Shown in pieces: positions 34,598-43,021 of a stretch of 64,000 bases of DNA. Source of the stretch: Glycomyces niveus (GTDB lineage: Bacteria > Actinomycetota > Actinomycetes > Mycobacteriales > Micromonosporaceae); NCBI RefSeq assembly GCF_017592475.1, contig NZ_JAGFNP010000005.1, positions 366,072-430,071 on the forward strand, read 5' to 3'. Numbering within the stretch: the stretch's first letter is position 1; each line of letters starts with the position of its first letter. Under the pieces are notes generated by a model that made no database searches, was not told the origin of the DNA, and saw only the letters and a list, made by a program, of their open reading frames with translations. The position numbers were made by a program, and so were the translations under genes.

Positions 34598-36139
34598 TCA
34601 GCTCAGCGTGTAGCCGATTCGCAGTTCGCTGGCGATCGTGATGTCCTCGGCCGTAGGGCGTTCGTGTTCCATCAGGTCCGCGATCGTCCACGCGAGCTTC
34701 AGGATGCGGTCGTAGCCGCGCGCCGTGATCCGCTCCTTTGTGAGCAGGTCGTCGACGCATTTCCTCACCGGCACCGGGAGCCGCCAGCGGTCCGACCGCA
34801 GCGCCGGGCCCGGCACCTCGCTGTTGCACTGCCACGCCTCGCCCGCTTCGGACCATCGCGCCGCAGCCGCCTCCCGAGCCCTCGCCACCCGCTTCGCGAC
34901 CTGCTCCGAAGGCTCCGCCTCCGACTGCTCGGCCAGGATCGCCGAGGGCGGCACCGCGGGAAGGTCGACTCGCAGGTCGATCCGGTCCATCAGCGGCCGC
35001 GAGATCCTGGGCAGGTAGCCCCGCTTCACCTGTGGAGTGCAGGTGCAGTCGTACGGCTTGTTCGGCGCGCACGGACACGGATTCGCGGCGAGGACCAGGA
35101 TGACCTTGGCCGGGTAGCAGATCGAGGTGTTCGCCCTTCGGATGCGCACCTCGCCGCACTCGAGCGGCTGCCGGAGTGAGTCCAGGACCGACCGTTTCCA
35201 TTCAGGGGCTTCGTCGATGAAGAGCACGCCTCGGTGGGCGAGCGCGAGTGATCCCGGGCCGACTAGGCCGCTGCCGCCGCCTACCAAGGCCTGCATGGTG
35301 ATCGAATGGTGGGGAGCCTCGAACGGCGCGTGGCGCATGAGCGTCGCCGCACCGCCCGAGATGCGGCCCCGCAGCGAATGCAGTGAGGTGACCTCGACCG
35401 CCTCGGCGTCGGACAGCGGCGGGAGGATCGACGGCAGCCGCTCGGCGAGCATCGTCTTGCCCGCGCCTGGCGGACCTACCATCAGCATGTGGTGTCCACC
35501 CGCCGCCGCGATCTCCAGGGCGCGGCGGGCCTTCGACTGGCCGCTCACATCGGCGAGATCGGGCAGCGGTGGCGGCGCGTCAGGCGGTGTTCGCATCACG
35601 GGGTCGAGGGCCGTCTGCCCGAACAGCCATGCCACGAGGGTCGCGAGATCGGGTGGGGCGTAGACCGCCAGCCCGTCGACCAAGGACGCTTCGGCGGCGT
35701 TCGCCGGAGCGACGATCGCGGTGCGCAGTCCCGACTCGCGGGCCTCGAGCAGCGCCGGGAGTGTGCCGGGCACCGCTCGCAGGCTGCCGTCGAGGCCGAG
35801 TTCCGCCAGGAGGACCGTGTCGTTGAGCTTCTCCGTCGGCAGGGTGTCGTCCGCGCACATGATCGTGAGCGCCAGGGCCAGGTCCGCCGCTGAACCGGTG
35901 GTCGGGATCGATGCCGGGCCGAAGTTGACCGACACCGATTTGTCGGGGAAGCGCAGGGCCGAGTTCGCCATCGCCGAGCGGACCCGCGTCTGCGCCTGGT
36001 TGACGACGCTGTCGGGCAGGCCCGACATGCGGACCGTGTCCGCGCCCTTCGCGGATGACTTGAAGACCGAGGCCTCGACGGTGACCGCGACGGCGGTCGC
36101 GCCGATCATGCAGACGGTGTTGGTGCGCGCGTAACCCAT
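34598..36139 (-). CDS. yifB: YifB/ComM-family Mg-chelatase-like AAA+ ATPase
   Basis: 513 aa, AAGGGAA before the ATG. An N-terminal Lon-protease-like domain (about 1-170, ending GLAVYAPPDLATLVAWLFG) precedes the AAA+ module with Walker A GPPGAGKTMLAERLPSILPPL and Walker B GVLFIDEAPEW; a small cysteine cluster (NPCPCAPNKPYDCTC) and the C-terminal Mg_chelatase_C (RGYDRILKLAWTIADLME) follow. ComM is a branch-migration helicase used in natural transformation; the neighbouring dprA fits this. Its first about 560 bp overlap the abnormal 3' extension of yraN. Confidence 0.95.
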   Translation of the reverse strand: MGYARTNTVCMIGATAVAVTVEASVFKSSAKGADTVRMSGLPDSVVNQAQTRVRSAMANSALRFPDKSVSVNFGPASIPTTGSAADLALALTIMCADDTLPTEKLNDTVLLAELGLDGSLRAVPGTLPALLEARESGLRTAIVAPANAAEASLVDGLAVYAPPDLATLVAWLFGQTALDPVMRTPPDAPPPLPDLADVSGQSKARRALEIAAAGGHHMLMVGPPGAGKTMLAERLPSILPPLSDAEAVEVTSLHSLRGRISGGAATLMRHAPFEAPHHSITMQALVGGGSGLVGPGSLALAHRGVLFIDEAPEWKRSVLDSLRQPLECGEVRIRRANTSICYPAKVILVLAANPCPCAPNKPYDCTCTPQVKRGYLPRISRPLMDRIDLRVDLPAVPPSAILAEQSEAEPSEQVAKRVARAREAAAARWSEAGEAWQCNSEVPGPALRSDRWRLPVPVRKCVDDLLTKERITARGYDRILKLAWTIADLMEHERPTAEDITIASELRIGYTLS

Positions 36140-36557
36140 GGCGGTTCCCTTGGCGGTGTTCGAGAGCGAGGCGCCGGCGGCCGGTCACTGTGAGGGCGAT
36201 GCGGTCGATCCGCCAGGGCTGGTCGGTTCGGCAGTGGCGTTTGAGCCAGGCGCGGGCGAGGAGTTCGATGCGGTGGAGCTTCTCGCCGTCGACCGCGCCG
36301 AGCGGGCCGCCGAACCGGTCGGAGCGGCGGGTCTTGACCTCGCAGAAGACGACGGTGTCGGCCGAGCGTGCTATGAGGTCGAGTTCGCCGAGGCGGTGCC
36401 GCCAGTTGCGGGCGAGGATCTGCATCCGGTCGCGTTGGAGGTGGGCGGCCGCGAGCTGCTCGCCGAGCCGGCCGAGCTGGTGCGGGGCGAGCCTTCGCAG
36501 GTTCACGGCGGGCTCGGGTGGTGTCGGGTGCGGAGCGGTGGCGGTCTGCTGCGTCAT
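35580..36557 (-). CDS. yraN: YraN (UPF0102) family protein, with abnormal 3' extension
   Basis: ATG 36557 overlaps the stop of the M23-like gene (ATGA). The real YraN domain covers about the first 142 residues, ending near 36130: LGRLGEQLAAAHLQR, LARNWRHRLGELDLIARS and VVFCEVKTRRSDRFGG (E-x-K of the PD-(D/E)XK-like fold), then RIDRIALTVTGRRRLALEH. Relatives stop right there. Here no stop follows and the frame stays open to 35580, giving 325 aa and a 560-bp overlap with yifB. The extra part is arginine-rich and looks like an out-of-frame reading of yifB. A one-base indel near 36140 or a lost stop codon would explain it. Function of the family is unknown. Confidence 0.75.
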   Translation of the reverse strand: MTQQTATAPHPTPPEPAVNLRRLAPHQLGRLGEQLAAAHLQRDRMQILARNWRHRLGELDLIARSADTVVFCEVKTRRSDRFGGPLGAVDGEKLHRIELLARAWLKRHCRTDQPWRIDRIALTVTGRRRLALEHRQGNRHGLRAHQHRLHDRRDRRRGHRRGLGLQVIREGRGHGPHVGPARQRRQPGADAGPLGDGELGPALPRQIGVGQLRPGIDPDHRFSGGPGPGAHDHVRGRHPADGEAQRHGPPGGTRPRRQPASGARHTPGAARGPRVGTAHRDRRSGERRRSVLGRRAGGLRPTRSRDPRGMAVRADGPRPRDANTA

Positions 36558-37108
36558 CGGCCGGTCTCCGGTCGGCCGGGGCGGGGGAGCAGGCGGACTT
36601 TGCCCTTGCCGAAGAGCAGCATCGGGTCGAGGTAGAGCGGGCCGCGTTTGAGCCCGAGGTGGAGGCAGACCTGGCCGGGGCAGGAGTCGTGGCCGGACTG
36701 GAGGTGCCCGATCGTCTGGCCCGTGGTGACGGTGTCGCCGGCGGCGACCAGGGGTTCGACCGGTTCGTAGGTGGTGCGGAGGCCGTTGGCGTGGACGATG
36801 CTGACGACGCCCCGGCCGGCGAGGTCGTCGGCGAAGACGACGGTGCCCGCGCCCGCGGCGGTGACGGGGAGGTCGGTGCTCGCGGCGAGGTCGACGCCGC
36901 GGTGGCCGGGCAGCCAGGGCTCGGGCGGCGGGTCGAAGCGGGTGAGGGGGTCGAGGCCGCCGACCGGTGAGCGCCAGGGGCCGGTGGCGGGGCCGTGCGG
37001 GGCGGTGGGCTGCTCGGCCTTGGCGGGGGTGGGGGTGACGATGGCCGCTGCGGCCAGGAGTGATGCGGTTATGAGGCTGATGATCATCGCGTTGTGTAGT
37101 TGTCGCAT
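36554..37108 (-). CDS. Secreted M23-like (LytM) protein, probably without full zinc site
   Basis: 184 aa with a signal peptide (MIISLITASLLAAAAIVTPT core, cut near AKA). The LytM fold is clear: PGHRGVDLAA with the first zinc ligands (H-x3-D), VTAAGAGTVVFADDLAGRG and DTVTTGQTIGHLQSG. The last motif, normally H-x-H, is here LHLGL, so one zinc ligand is missing. Two cysteines flank it and may form a disulfide. A similar variant occurs in actinobacterial homologues next to rpsB. It may bind peptidoglycan or activate another enzyme rather than cut. First gene of the unit leading to dprA, divergent from rpsB. Confidence 0.85.
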   Translation of the reverse strand: MRQLHNAMIISLITASLLAAAAIVTPTPAKAEQPTAPHGPATGPWRSPVGGLDPLTRFDPPPEPWLPGHRGVDLAASTDLPVTAAGAGTVVFADDLAGRGVVSIVHANGLRTTYEPVEPLVAAGDTVTTGQTIGHLQSGHDSCPGQVCLHLGLKRGPLYLDPMLLFGKGKVRLLPRPGRPETGR

Positions 37109-37552
37109 GACTCAATGCTGGCGCGGGTGCCGGGTATCGGCAACAGAAAGTTTTTTGCCTGTGGATAACTTTGTTCGCGGGGTTGTCGGCGGCTCGTCCG
37201 GTTCGGTATGCCCCGAGGTCGGTGGGCGGTTCGGCGGGGTGGTCGGCCGACCGGCGTCCATTGCGTCTGTCACTGCGGTCCACCGCGTTCGTAGTGCCCA
37301 CGGGGGTCTGAGTACACTGATCAGAGCGGTAAGGCGCACTGTGCGTCGAGCCGACTTCGCGCGCTCGCCGCGGCCCGACCTCCATCGCACGCCCTTCAGG
37401 GGCGCACTGCGGCGGAATGCGGTCCGGCCCTAGCGATCTCCCAGGTCCGGGACTTTCCCGGTTGCAGATCGCCGGAGGCGAGCGCCAGGCGCGGGACGCC
37501 CGGACTTCGGGCGGCCTCCGCGAATGAACCAGGGAACGAAAGGAATACAACC
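37109..37552. promoter_or_regulatory. 444-bp divergent region upstream of rpsB
   Basis: Contains a -10-like TACACT at 37313-37318 for rpsB without a good -35, then a long leader with a CGCCCG-N5-CGGGCG hairpin at about 37497-37513 and AAAGGA before the GTG. No coding frame is convincing. The long leader could hold S2 autoregulation, but I recognise no known element. Confidence 0.4.
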
Positions 37553-38371
37553 GTGTCGGTTGTCACTATGCGTCAGCTCCTTGAGAGCGGCGTGCACTTC
37601 GGTCACCAGACCCGTCGCTGGAACCCGAAGATGAAGCGGTTCATCCTCACCGACCGCAACGGCATCTACGTCATCGACCTGCGCCAGACGGTCGACTACG
37701 CGGCCAAGGCCCACGACTTCGTCAAGAACGTCGTCGCGGAGGGCGGCGAGGTCCTGTTCGTGGGCACCAAGAAGCAGGCCCAGGAAGCCGTGGCCGAGCA
37801 GGCCCAGCGCGTCGGGATGCCCTTCGTGAACCACCGCTGGCTCGGCGGCATGCTCACCAACTTCCAGACCATCCAGAAGCGCCTCATGCGCCTCAAGGAA
37901 CTCGAGATCATCGAGGCCAACGGTGCGGCCAACCGCACCAAGAAGGAAATGCTCCAGCTCATGCGCGAGAAGGACAAGCTCGAGCGCACGCTCGGCGGCC
38001 TCCGCGACATGGAGAAGACCCCGGCCGCGATCTGGATCGTGGACACCAAGAAGGAGCACATCGCCGTCGACGAGGCCCGCAAGCTCGGCATCCCCGTCGT
38101 CGCGATCCTCGACACCAACTGCGACCCGGACGAGGTCGACTTCCCGATCCCGGGCAACGACGACGCCATCCGCTCCGTCGCCCTCCTGACCAAGATCATC
38201 GCCGACGGCGCCGCCGAAGGCCTGCTGGCCCGCTCCGGCGGCCAGGTCGAGAAGGGCGAGGGCGAGCCGCTCGCCGACTGGGAGAAGGACCTCCTCTCCG
38301 CAGAGAACACCGAAGACTCCGTGAAGGTCGTCGAGCCGTCCGGCGAGAAGACCGTCGAAGACGAGAAGTAA
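37553..38371 (+). CDS. rpsB: 30S ribosomal protein S2
   Basis: 272 aa, GTG start with AAAGGA 8 nt upstream. [20 protein letters not shown] is the S2 signature, followed by NPKMKRFI and the second signature [20 protein letters not shown]. The acidic C-terminal tail beyond residue 235 is common in actinobacteria. tsf follows 11 bp later, the usual ribosomal protein S2 / EF-Ts operon. Confidence 0.98.
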   Translation: MSVVTMRQLLESGVHFGHQTRRWNPKMKRFILTDRNGIYVIDLRQTVDYAAKAHDFVKNVVAEGGEVLFVGTKKQAQEAVAEQAQRVGMPFVNHRWLGGMLTNFQTIQKRLMRLKELEIIEANGAANRTKKEMLQLMREKDKLERTLGGLRDMEKTPAAIWIVDTKKEHIAVDEARKLGIPVVAILDTNCDPDEVDFPIPGNDDAIRSVALLTKIIADGAAEGLLARSGGQVEKGEGEPLADWEKDLLSAENTEDSVKVVEPSGEKTVEDEK

Positions 38372-38382
38372 GAAGGGGAGCA

Positions 38383-39195
38383 ATGGCCAACTTCACGATG
38401 GCTGACGTCAAGAAGCTCCGGGAAGCCACCGGCTCCGGGATGATGGACGTCAAGAAGGCCCTCGAAGCGGCTGACGGCGACTACGACGCGGCCCTCGAGG
38501 CCCTGCGCATCAAGGGCGCCAAGGACGTCGGCAAGCGCGCCGAGCGCACCACCGCCCAGGGCCTGGTCGCGCAGTCCGGCAGCACGCTGCTCGAGCTGCT
38601 GTGCGAGACCGACTTCGTCGCCAAGAACGGCGCGTTCATCGAGCTCGCCCAGACGCTGGTCGAGCTGGCCGACGAGGTCCGCCCCGCGGACTCCGAGGCG
38701 TTCGCCAAGGCCGAGCTCAACGGCAAGGCCGTCGCCGAGGTCATCGCCGAGGAGTCGGTGAAGCTGGGCGAGAAGCTCGCCCTCGGCCGCGTCGGCTCGC
38801 TCCAGGGCGACGTCGCGGTCTACATGCACCGCAAGGCCGCCGACCTCCCGCCGGCCGTCGGCATCATCGTCGAGTACACCGGCGACGCCGAGGCCGCCCG
38901 CCAGGTCGGCATGCAGGCCGCCGCGATGCGTCCGAAGTACCTCACCCGCGACGAGGTCCCCGCGGACATCATCGAGGGCGAGAAGCGCGTCGCGCTCGAG
39001 ACCGCCAAGGAAGAGGGCAAGCCCGAGCGCGCCTGGGACAAGATCGTGGAAGGCAAGGTCAACGCCTACTACCGCGACTTCGCCCTGCTCGAGCAGAACT
39101 CGGTCCTCGACAACAAGAAGACCGTCTCCCAGGTGCTCGCCGAGGCGGGCACCGAGGTCACCGGCTTCATCCGCTTCGAAGTCGGCCAGGAGTAG
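38383..39195 (+). CDS. tsf: Elongation factor Ts
   Basis: 270 aa, GGGGAG before the ATG. The UBA-like N-terminus ([21 protein letters not shown]) and the [16 protein letters not shown] nucleotide-exchange motif identify EF-Ts. It restores EF-Tu to its GTP form. Actinobacterial EF-Ts is this short, with one core subdomain reduced. Second gene of the rpsB operon. Confidence 0.98.
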   Translation: MANFTMADVKKLREATGSGMMDVKKALEAADGDYDAALEALRIKGAKDVGKRAERTTAQGLVAQSGSTLLELLCETDFVAKNGAFIELAQTLVELADEVRPADSEAFAKAELNGKAVAEVIAEESVKLGEKLALGRVGSLQGDVAVYMHRKAADLPPAVGIIVEYTGDAEAARQVGMQAAAMRPKYLTRDEVPADIIEGEKRVALETAKEEGKPERAWDKIVEGKVNAYYRDFALLEQNSVLDNKKTVSQVLAEAGTEVTGFIRFEVGQE

Positions 39196-39270
39196 CGAGC
39201 GGTCCGCACGCGCGGACTACACTGGCTCCAGCCGTAAGCCTCCTCAGCGAAGCTTGCGACTGTGAATTCG

Positions 39271-39311
39271 CATGGAAGGGGCGGCGGCGCAGGCCGCCGC
39301 CCCGTTCCATG
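39271..39311 (+). terminator. Strong hairpin after tsf
   Basis: An 18-bp stem with one bulge (39271-39288 with 39293-39311), GCAG loop, no T-tract. It would end or reduce rpsB-tsf transcription before pyrH. Confidence 0.7.
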
Positions 39312-39423
39312 CCCGGGAACAGGAGCGCCCCGAACGCAGCACCGGAGTGGGCCGGGACGGGCGCGGGCAGTACGGTCAACGGCAGCGCAGCCACCGAGGG
39401 ACACGTCAGAGCAGGGGAGTGCC

Positions 39424-40149
39424 ATGAGTCAAGACCAGTACCGCCGGGTCGTGCTGAAACTGTCGGGTGAGGCCTTCGGCGGCGGCGCCGTCGGCGTCGA
39501 CCCCGATGTCGTGCAGGCGGTCGCGCGCCAGATCGCGGCCGGCGTCGCCGCGGGCGTCCAGGTCGCCATCGTCGTCGGCGGCGGCAACTTCTTCCGCGGG
39601 GCCGAACTCCAGCGCCGCGGCATGGACCGCGCCCGCGCCGACTACATGGGCATGCTCGGCACCGTCATGAACTGCCTCGCCCTCCAGGACTTCCTGGAGA
39701 AGGAGGGCGTCGACACGCGCGTCCAGACCGCCATCGCCATGGCCCAGGTCGCCGAGGCCTACCTGCCCCTGCGGGCCATCCGCCACCTCGAGAAGGGCCG
39801 CGTCGTCATCTTCGGCGCCGGCGCGGGCATGCCCTACTTCTCCACCGACACCGTGGCCGCGCAGCGCGCCCTCGAGATCGGCGCGCAGGTCGTGCTCGTC
39901 TCCAAGAACGGCGTCGACGCGGTCTACACCGCCGACCCGCGCACCGACCCCAACGCGCAGCGCCTCGACGACATCACCTTCGACGAGGCCCTGAAGCGCG
40001 AGCTCATGGTCGTCGACCAGGCCGCCTTCAGCCTCTGCAAGGACAACAGCCTGCCGATGCTCGTCTTCGGCGCCGACGACGACGGCAACCTCCGCCGCGC
40101 CATCGTCGGCGAGCAGCTCGGCACCCTCATCCACGCCGCCGACGACTGA
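39424..40149 (+). CDS. pyrH: UMP kinase
   Basis: 241 aa. ATG 39424 is chosen because GGGGAG lies upstream and the product then starts at the expected [20 protein letters not shown]. Amino-acid-kinase motifs follow: [68 protein letters not shown]. It phosphorylates UMP to UDP. A TACGGT -10-like box lies at 39371-39376, so it may have its own promoter after the tsf hairpin. Confidence 0.97.
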   Translation: MSQDQYRRVVLKLSGEAFGGGAVGVDPDVVQAVARQIAAGVAAGVQVAIVVGGGNFFRGAELQRRGMDRARADYMGMLGTVMNCLALQDFLEKEGVDTRVQTAIAMAQVAEAYLPLRAIRHLEKGRVVIFGAGAGMPYFSTDTVAAQRALEIGAQVVLVSKNGVDAVYTADPRTDPNAQRLDDITFDEALKRELMVVDQAAFSLCKDNSLPMLVFGADDDGNLRRAIVGEQLGTLIHAADD

Positions 40150-40268
40150 ACTCGCGGACGCCGCCCACGAAACCGGCCGCGTCCATCGACATCCACGCCA
40201 CCGAGCCACGCCGCCGGGACGGTACGGTCAGAAGTGCTGTCAGGCCGCGAGAGATTGTGAGAAAAGCC

Positions 40269-40826
40269 GTGATTGACGACGCCCTCCTCGAAGCCGAGGA
40301 GAAGATGGAGCGGGCCATCGAGCACGCCAAGGAGGAATTCGCCGCCATCCGCACCGGCCGCGCCTCCTCCGCCATGTTCAACCGGATCACCGTCGACTAC
40401 TACGGTGCGCCCACCCCCATCCCGCAGGTCGCCTCCATCGCGATCCCCGAGCCGCGCATGGTCATCGTCAAGCCCTTCGACGCCTCCCAGATGAAGGACA
40501 TCGAGGACGCGATCCGCAACTCGAACCTCGGCGTCAACCCCTCCAACGAGGGCACCCAGCTGCGCCTCAACCTGCCTCCCATGACCGAGGAGCGCCGCCG
40601 CGAGATGATCAAGGTGGTCAAGACCAAGGGCGAGGACGCCAAGATCGCCATCCGCAACGTCCGCCGCAAGGCCAAGGACGAGATCGGCAAGGCCGTCAAG
40701 GACGGGGAGGTCTCCGAGGACGAGGGGCACTCCGCGGAGAAGGAGCTCGACGACCTCACGGGCCGCTTCGTGAAGAACGTGGACGAGCTCATGGGCTCCA
40801 AAGAGTCTGAGCTGCTCGAGATCTGA
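40269..40826 (+). CDS. frr: Ribosome recycling factor
   Basis: 185 aa from GTG 40269, which gives the conserved start [14 protein letters not shown] and the family length; a GTG four codons earlier is an alternative. [23 protein letters not shown], the [15 protein letters not shown] segment and LTEERRRE-like [14 protein letters not shown] are RRF signatures. With EF-G it splits the post-termination ribosome. The stop overlaps the cdsA start by one base. Confidence 0.97.
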   Translation: MIDDALLEAEEKMERAIEHAKEEFAAIRTGRASSAMFNRITVDYYGAPTPIPQVASIAIPEPRMVIVKPFDASQMKDIEDAIRNSNLGVNPSNEGTQLRLNLPPMTEERRREMIKVVKTKGEDAKIAIRNVRRKAKDEIGKAVKDGEVSEDEGHSAEKELDDLTGRFVKNVDELMGSKESELLEI

Positions 40827-41752
40827 TGAGCGCCCTTCCCGACGGTTCGCCCGGCCGTCGCCCGCACCCGTCGCCGGACGGGCGAGGGTCCGGCGCCGCC
40901 GAGACCGACCACGACGACCGCAAGGCCAAGGCCGGCCGCAACCTGCCCGTCGCCATCGGCGCCGGGCTCGGCATGGCCGCGGTCGTCCTGGCCTCCCTGC
41001 TGATCTGGCCCGCCGCGTTCCTCGGCGTCGCCGTCATCGCCGTCGGCGTCGCCTGCTGGGAGACCGGCACCGCGATGCGCAAGGGCGGCAGGAACGTCCC
41101 GGTGATCCCGCTGGCCGCCGCCGGCGCGCTCATCGTGGTCCTGGCCTGGTTCGGCGGCGCCACCGGCCTGCTGCTCGGGACCGCCGTCGGCGTCGCCGCC
41201 CTGTTCGTGTGGCGGCTCTCCGAAGGCGCCACCGGCTACCGCACCGACACCGCAGCGGCCGCGCTCCTGCTCGTCCAGGTCCCGTTCCTGGCCGGGTTCA
41301 TCATGCTGCTGGCGACCGCCGAGAACGACTCGGCGCGCTGGATCGACGGCGCCGCCGCGCAGGTCATCATCGCCCTGTTCACGGTCGTCTGCTCCGACAC
41401 CGGCGGCTACACCGCCGGGGTCCTCATCGGCCGCCACCAGATGACGCCGCGCATCAGCCCCAAGAAGTCCTGGGAAGGCCTCGGCGGGTCCGTCGTGGCC
41501 GCCGCCATAGGCGGTTCGGTCACGCTGTGGCTCTTCTTCGACGTGCCCTTCCTCATGGGCGTGGCGTTCGGCGTGTGCGTCGCCCTGGCCGCTACGTTGG
41601 GGGACTTGTCGGTCTCGCTGCTGAAGCGGGACCTCGGCATCAAGGACATGAGCAATCTCATTCCCGGCCACGGCGGGGTCATGGACCGGCTCGACTCGAT
41701 CCTCATGGTCGCTCCCGTGGCCTACGTGTGGTTCCGTTACCTGCTCGGGTGA
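40826..41752 (+). CDS. cdsA: Phosphatidate cytidylyltransferase (CDP-diglyceride synthase)
   Basis: 308 aa integral membrane protein: a charged, proline-rich cytoplasmic N-terminus of about 45 residues, then about seven or eight hydrophobic segments. The C-terminal CDS signature is complete: SDTGGYTAGVLIGRHQMTPR, ISPKKSWEGLGGS, then LGDLSVSLLKRDLGIKDMSN and LIPGHGGVMDRLDS. It makes CDP-diacylglycerol from phosphatidate and CTP. Start overlaps the frr stop by one base. Confidence 0.95.
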   Translation: MSALPDGSPGRRPHPSPDGRGSGAAETDHDDRKAKAGRNLPVAIGAGLGMAAVVLASLLIWPAAFLGVAVIAVGVACWETGTAMRKGGRNVPVIPLAAAGALIVVLAWFGGATGLLLGTAVGVAALFVWRLSEGATGYRTDTAAAALLLVQVPFLAGFIMLLATAENDSARWIDGAAAQVIIALFTVVCSDTGGYTAGVLIGRHQMTPRISPKKSWEGLGGSVVAAAIGGSVTLWLFFDVPFLMGVAFGVCVALAATLGDLSVSLLKRDLGIKDMSNLIPGHGGVMDRLDSILMVAPVAYVWFRYLLG

Positions 41753-41851
41753 TGTGTCCTGATTGGTGTATCCGTTGGAGGTGGGCCCGGGTGAATTCCA
41801 TGATCCGGGGTTGGCGGGTTCCGGTCCTGTCATGCGAGACTAGGTCGTGAC

Positions 41852-43000
41852 ATGTCTGTAGCACTCACGTTGACCGAACCGCGCCCCCGCAAGGCCGCGC
41901 CGCGACACCTCGCCGACCTCGACCTGGCCGGGTGCCAGTCCGTTCTCTCCGAGATCGGGCAGCCCGCCTTCCGCGCCAAGCAACTGCGCCAGCAGTACTT
42001 CGGCCGCCACGTCGGCGACGCGTCCCTCATGACCGACCTTCCCGCCGCCGCGCGCGAGGCCATCGGCGAGGCGCTGCTCCCGCGGCTCCTCGACCCGGTG
42101 CGCGTCGACTCGTGCGACGACGGCAAGACCATCAAGGCCGTGTGGCGCCTCTACGACGGCGCGCTCGTCGAGAGCGTCATCATGGCCTACCCCGACCGGG
42201 TGACCGCGTGCGTGTCCTCGCAGGCCGGGTGCGGCATGGCCTGCCCGTTCTGCGCCACCGGCCAGGCCGGGCTGACCCGCAACCTCACCACCGCCGAGAT
42301 CGTCGACCAGGTGGTCGCGGCCGCGCGGATCGCCGAGGAGCGCGGGCTGGGGCGGCTGTCGAACCTCGTGTTCATGGGCATGGGCGAGCCGCTCGCGAAC
42401 TGGGCCCGCCTCAAGAGCGCCCTGCACCTCATCACCGGCCCCGTGCCGGACGGCATCGGCATGTCGGCGCGGAACATCACCGTCTCCACGGTAGGCCTGG
42501 TGCCCACCATCAAGAAGCTCGCGGAAGAGGGCCTGCCGGTGACGCTGGCGGTCTCGCTCCACGCCCCCGACGACGAGCTCCGCGACGAGCTCGTCCCCAT
42601 CAACACCCGCTGGAAGGTCGCCGAAGTGCTCGACGCGGCCTGGGAGTACGCTCGGGTGACGAAACGTCGTGTTTCGATCGAGTACGCGATGATCAGGGAC
42701 GTCAACGACCAGCCGTGGCGGGCGGACCTCCTCGGGAAGCTGCTCGCGGGCAAGCTCGTGCACGTCAACCTGATTCCATTGAACCCGACTCCGGGGAGCC
42801 GCTGGGACGCCAGTCCCAAGCCGGTCGAAGCGGAGTTCGTACGGCGGCTGCGGGCCGCGGGTGTGTCCACGACGGTGCGCGATACGCGCGGCCAAGAGAT
42901 CGACGGCGCCTGCGGGCAGCTGGCCGCTTCGGTCCGGGAGGCCGGCACGCCCGGCCGCGCCGGCGCGAAGCCGCTCGGCGCCACCGGCGCCGAGGATTAG
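41852..43000 (+). CDS. rlmN: 23S rRNA (adenine2503-C2)-methyltransferase
   Basis: 382 aa. The radical-SAM cysteines are in [14 protein letters not shown] (C-x3-C-x2-C), preceded by [11 protein letters not shown]. Other conserved pieces are [45 protein letters not shown] and [17 protein letters not shown], ending with the catalytic-cysteine region GACGQLA. It methylates A2503 of 23S rRNA and A37 of some tRNAs. Located after cdsA as in mycobacteria. Confidence 0.96.
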   Translation: MSVALTLTEPRPRKAAPRHLADLDLAGCQSVLSEIGQPAFRAKQLRQQYFGRHVGDASLMTDLPAAAREAIGEALLPRLLDPVRVDSCDDGKTIKAVWRLYDGALVESVIMAYPDRVTACVSSQAGCGMACPFCATGQAGLTRNLTTAEIVDQVVAAARIAEERGLGRLSNLVFMGMGEPLANWARLKSALHLITGPVPDGIGMSARNITVSTVGLVPTIKKLAEEGLPVTLAVSLHAPDDELRDELVPINTRWKVAEVLDAAWEYARVTKRRVSIEYAMIRDVNDQPWRADLLGKLLAGKLVHVNLIPLNPTPGSRWDASPKPVEAEFVRRLRAAGVSTTVRDTRGQEIDGACGQLAASVREAGTPGRAGAKPLGATGAED

Positions 43001-43021
43001 GCGGAGAAGGGTGGCTTGGTA

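Noticed and set aside
35580..36130. C-terminal part of the yraN frame as a real domain
   Set aside because: Arginine-rich, no motif, and it is the alternative frame of yifB, whose Lon-like and AAA+ motifs are unmistakable.
37542..37566. GGAAT just before rpsB as a SigR promoter
   Set aside because: No GTT at the required distance; the bases are the Shine-Dalgarno.
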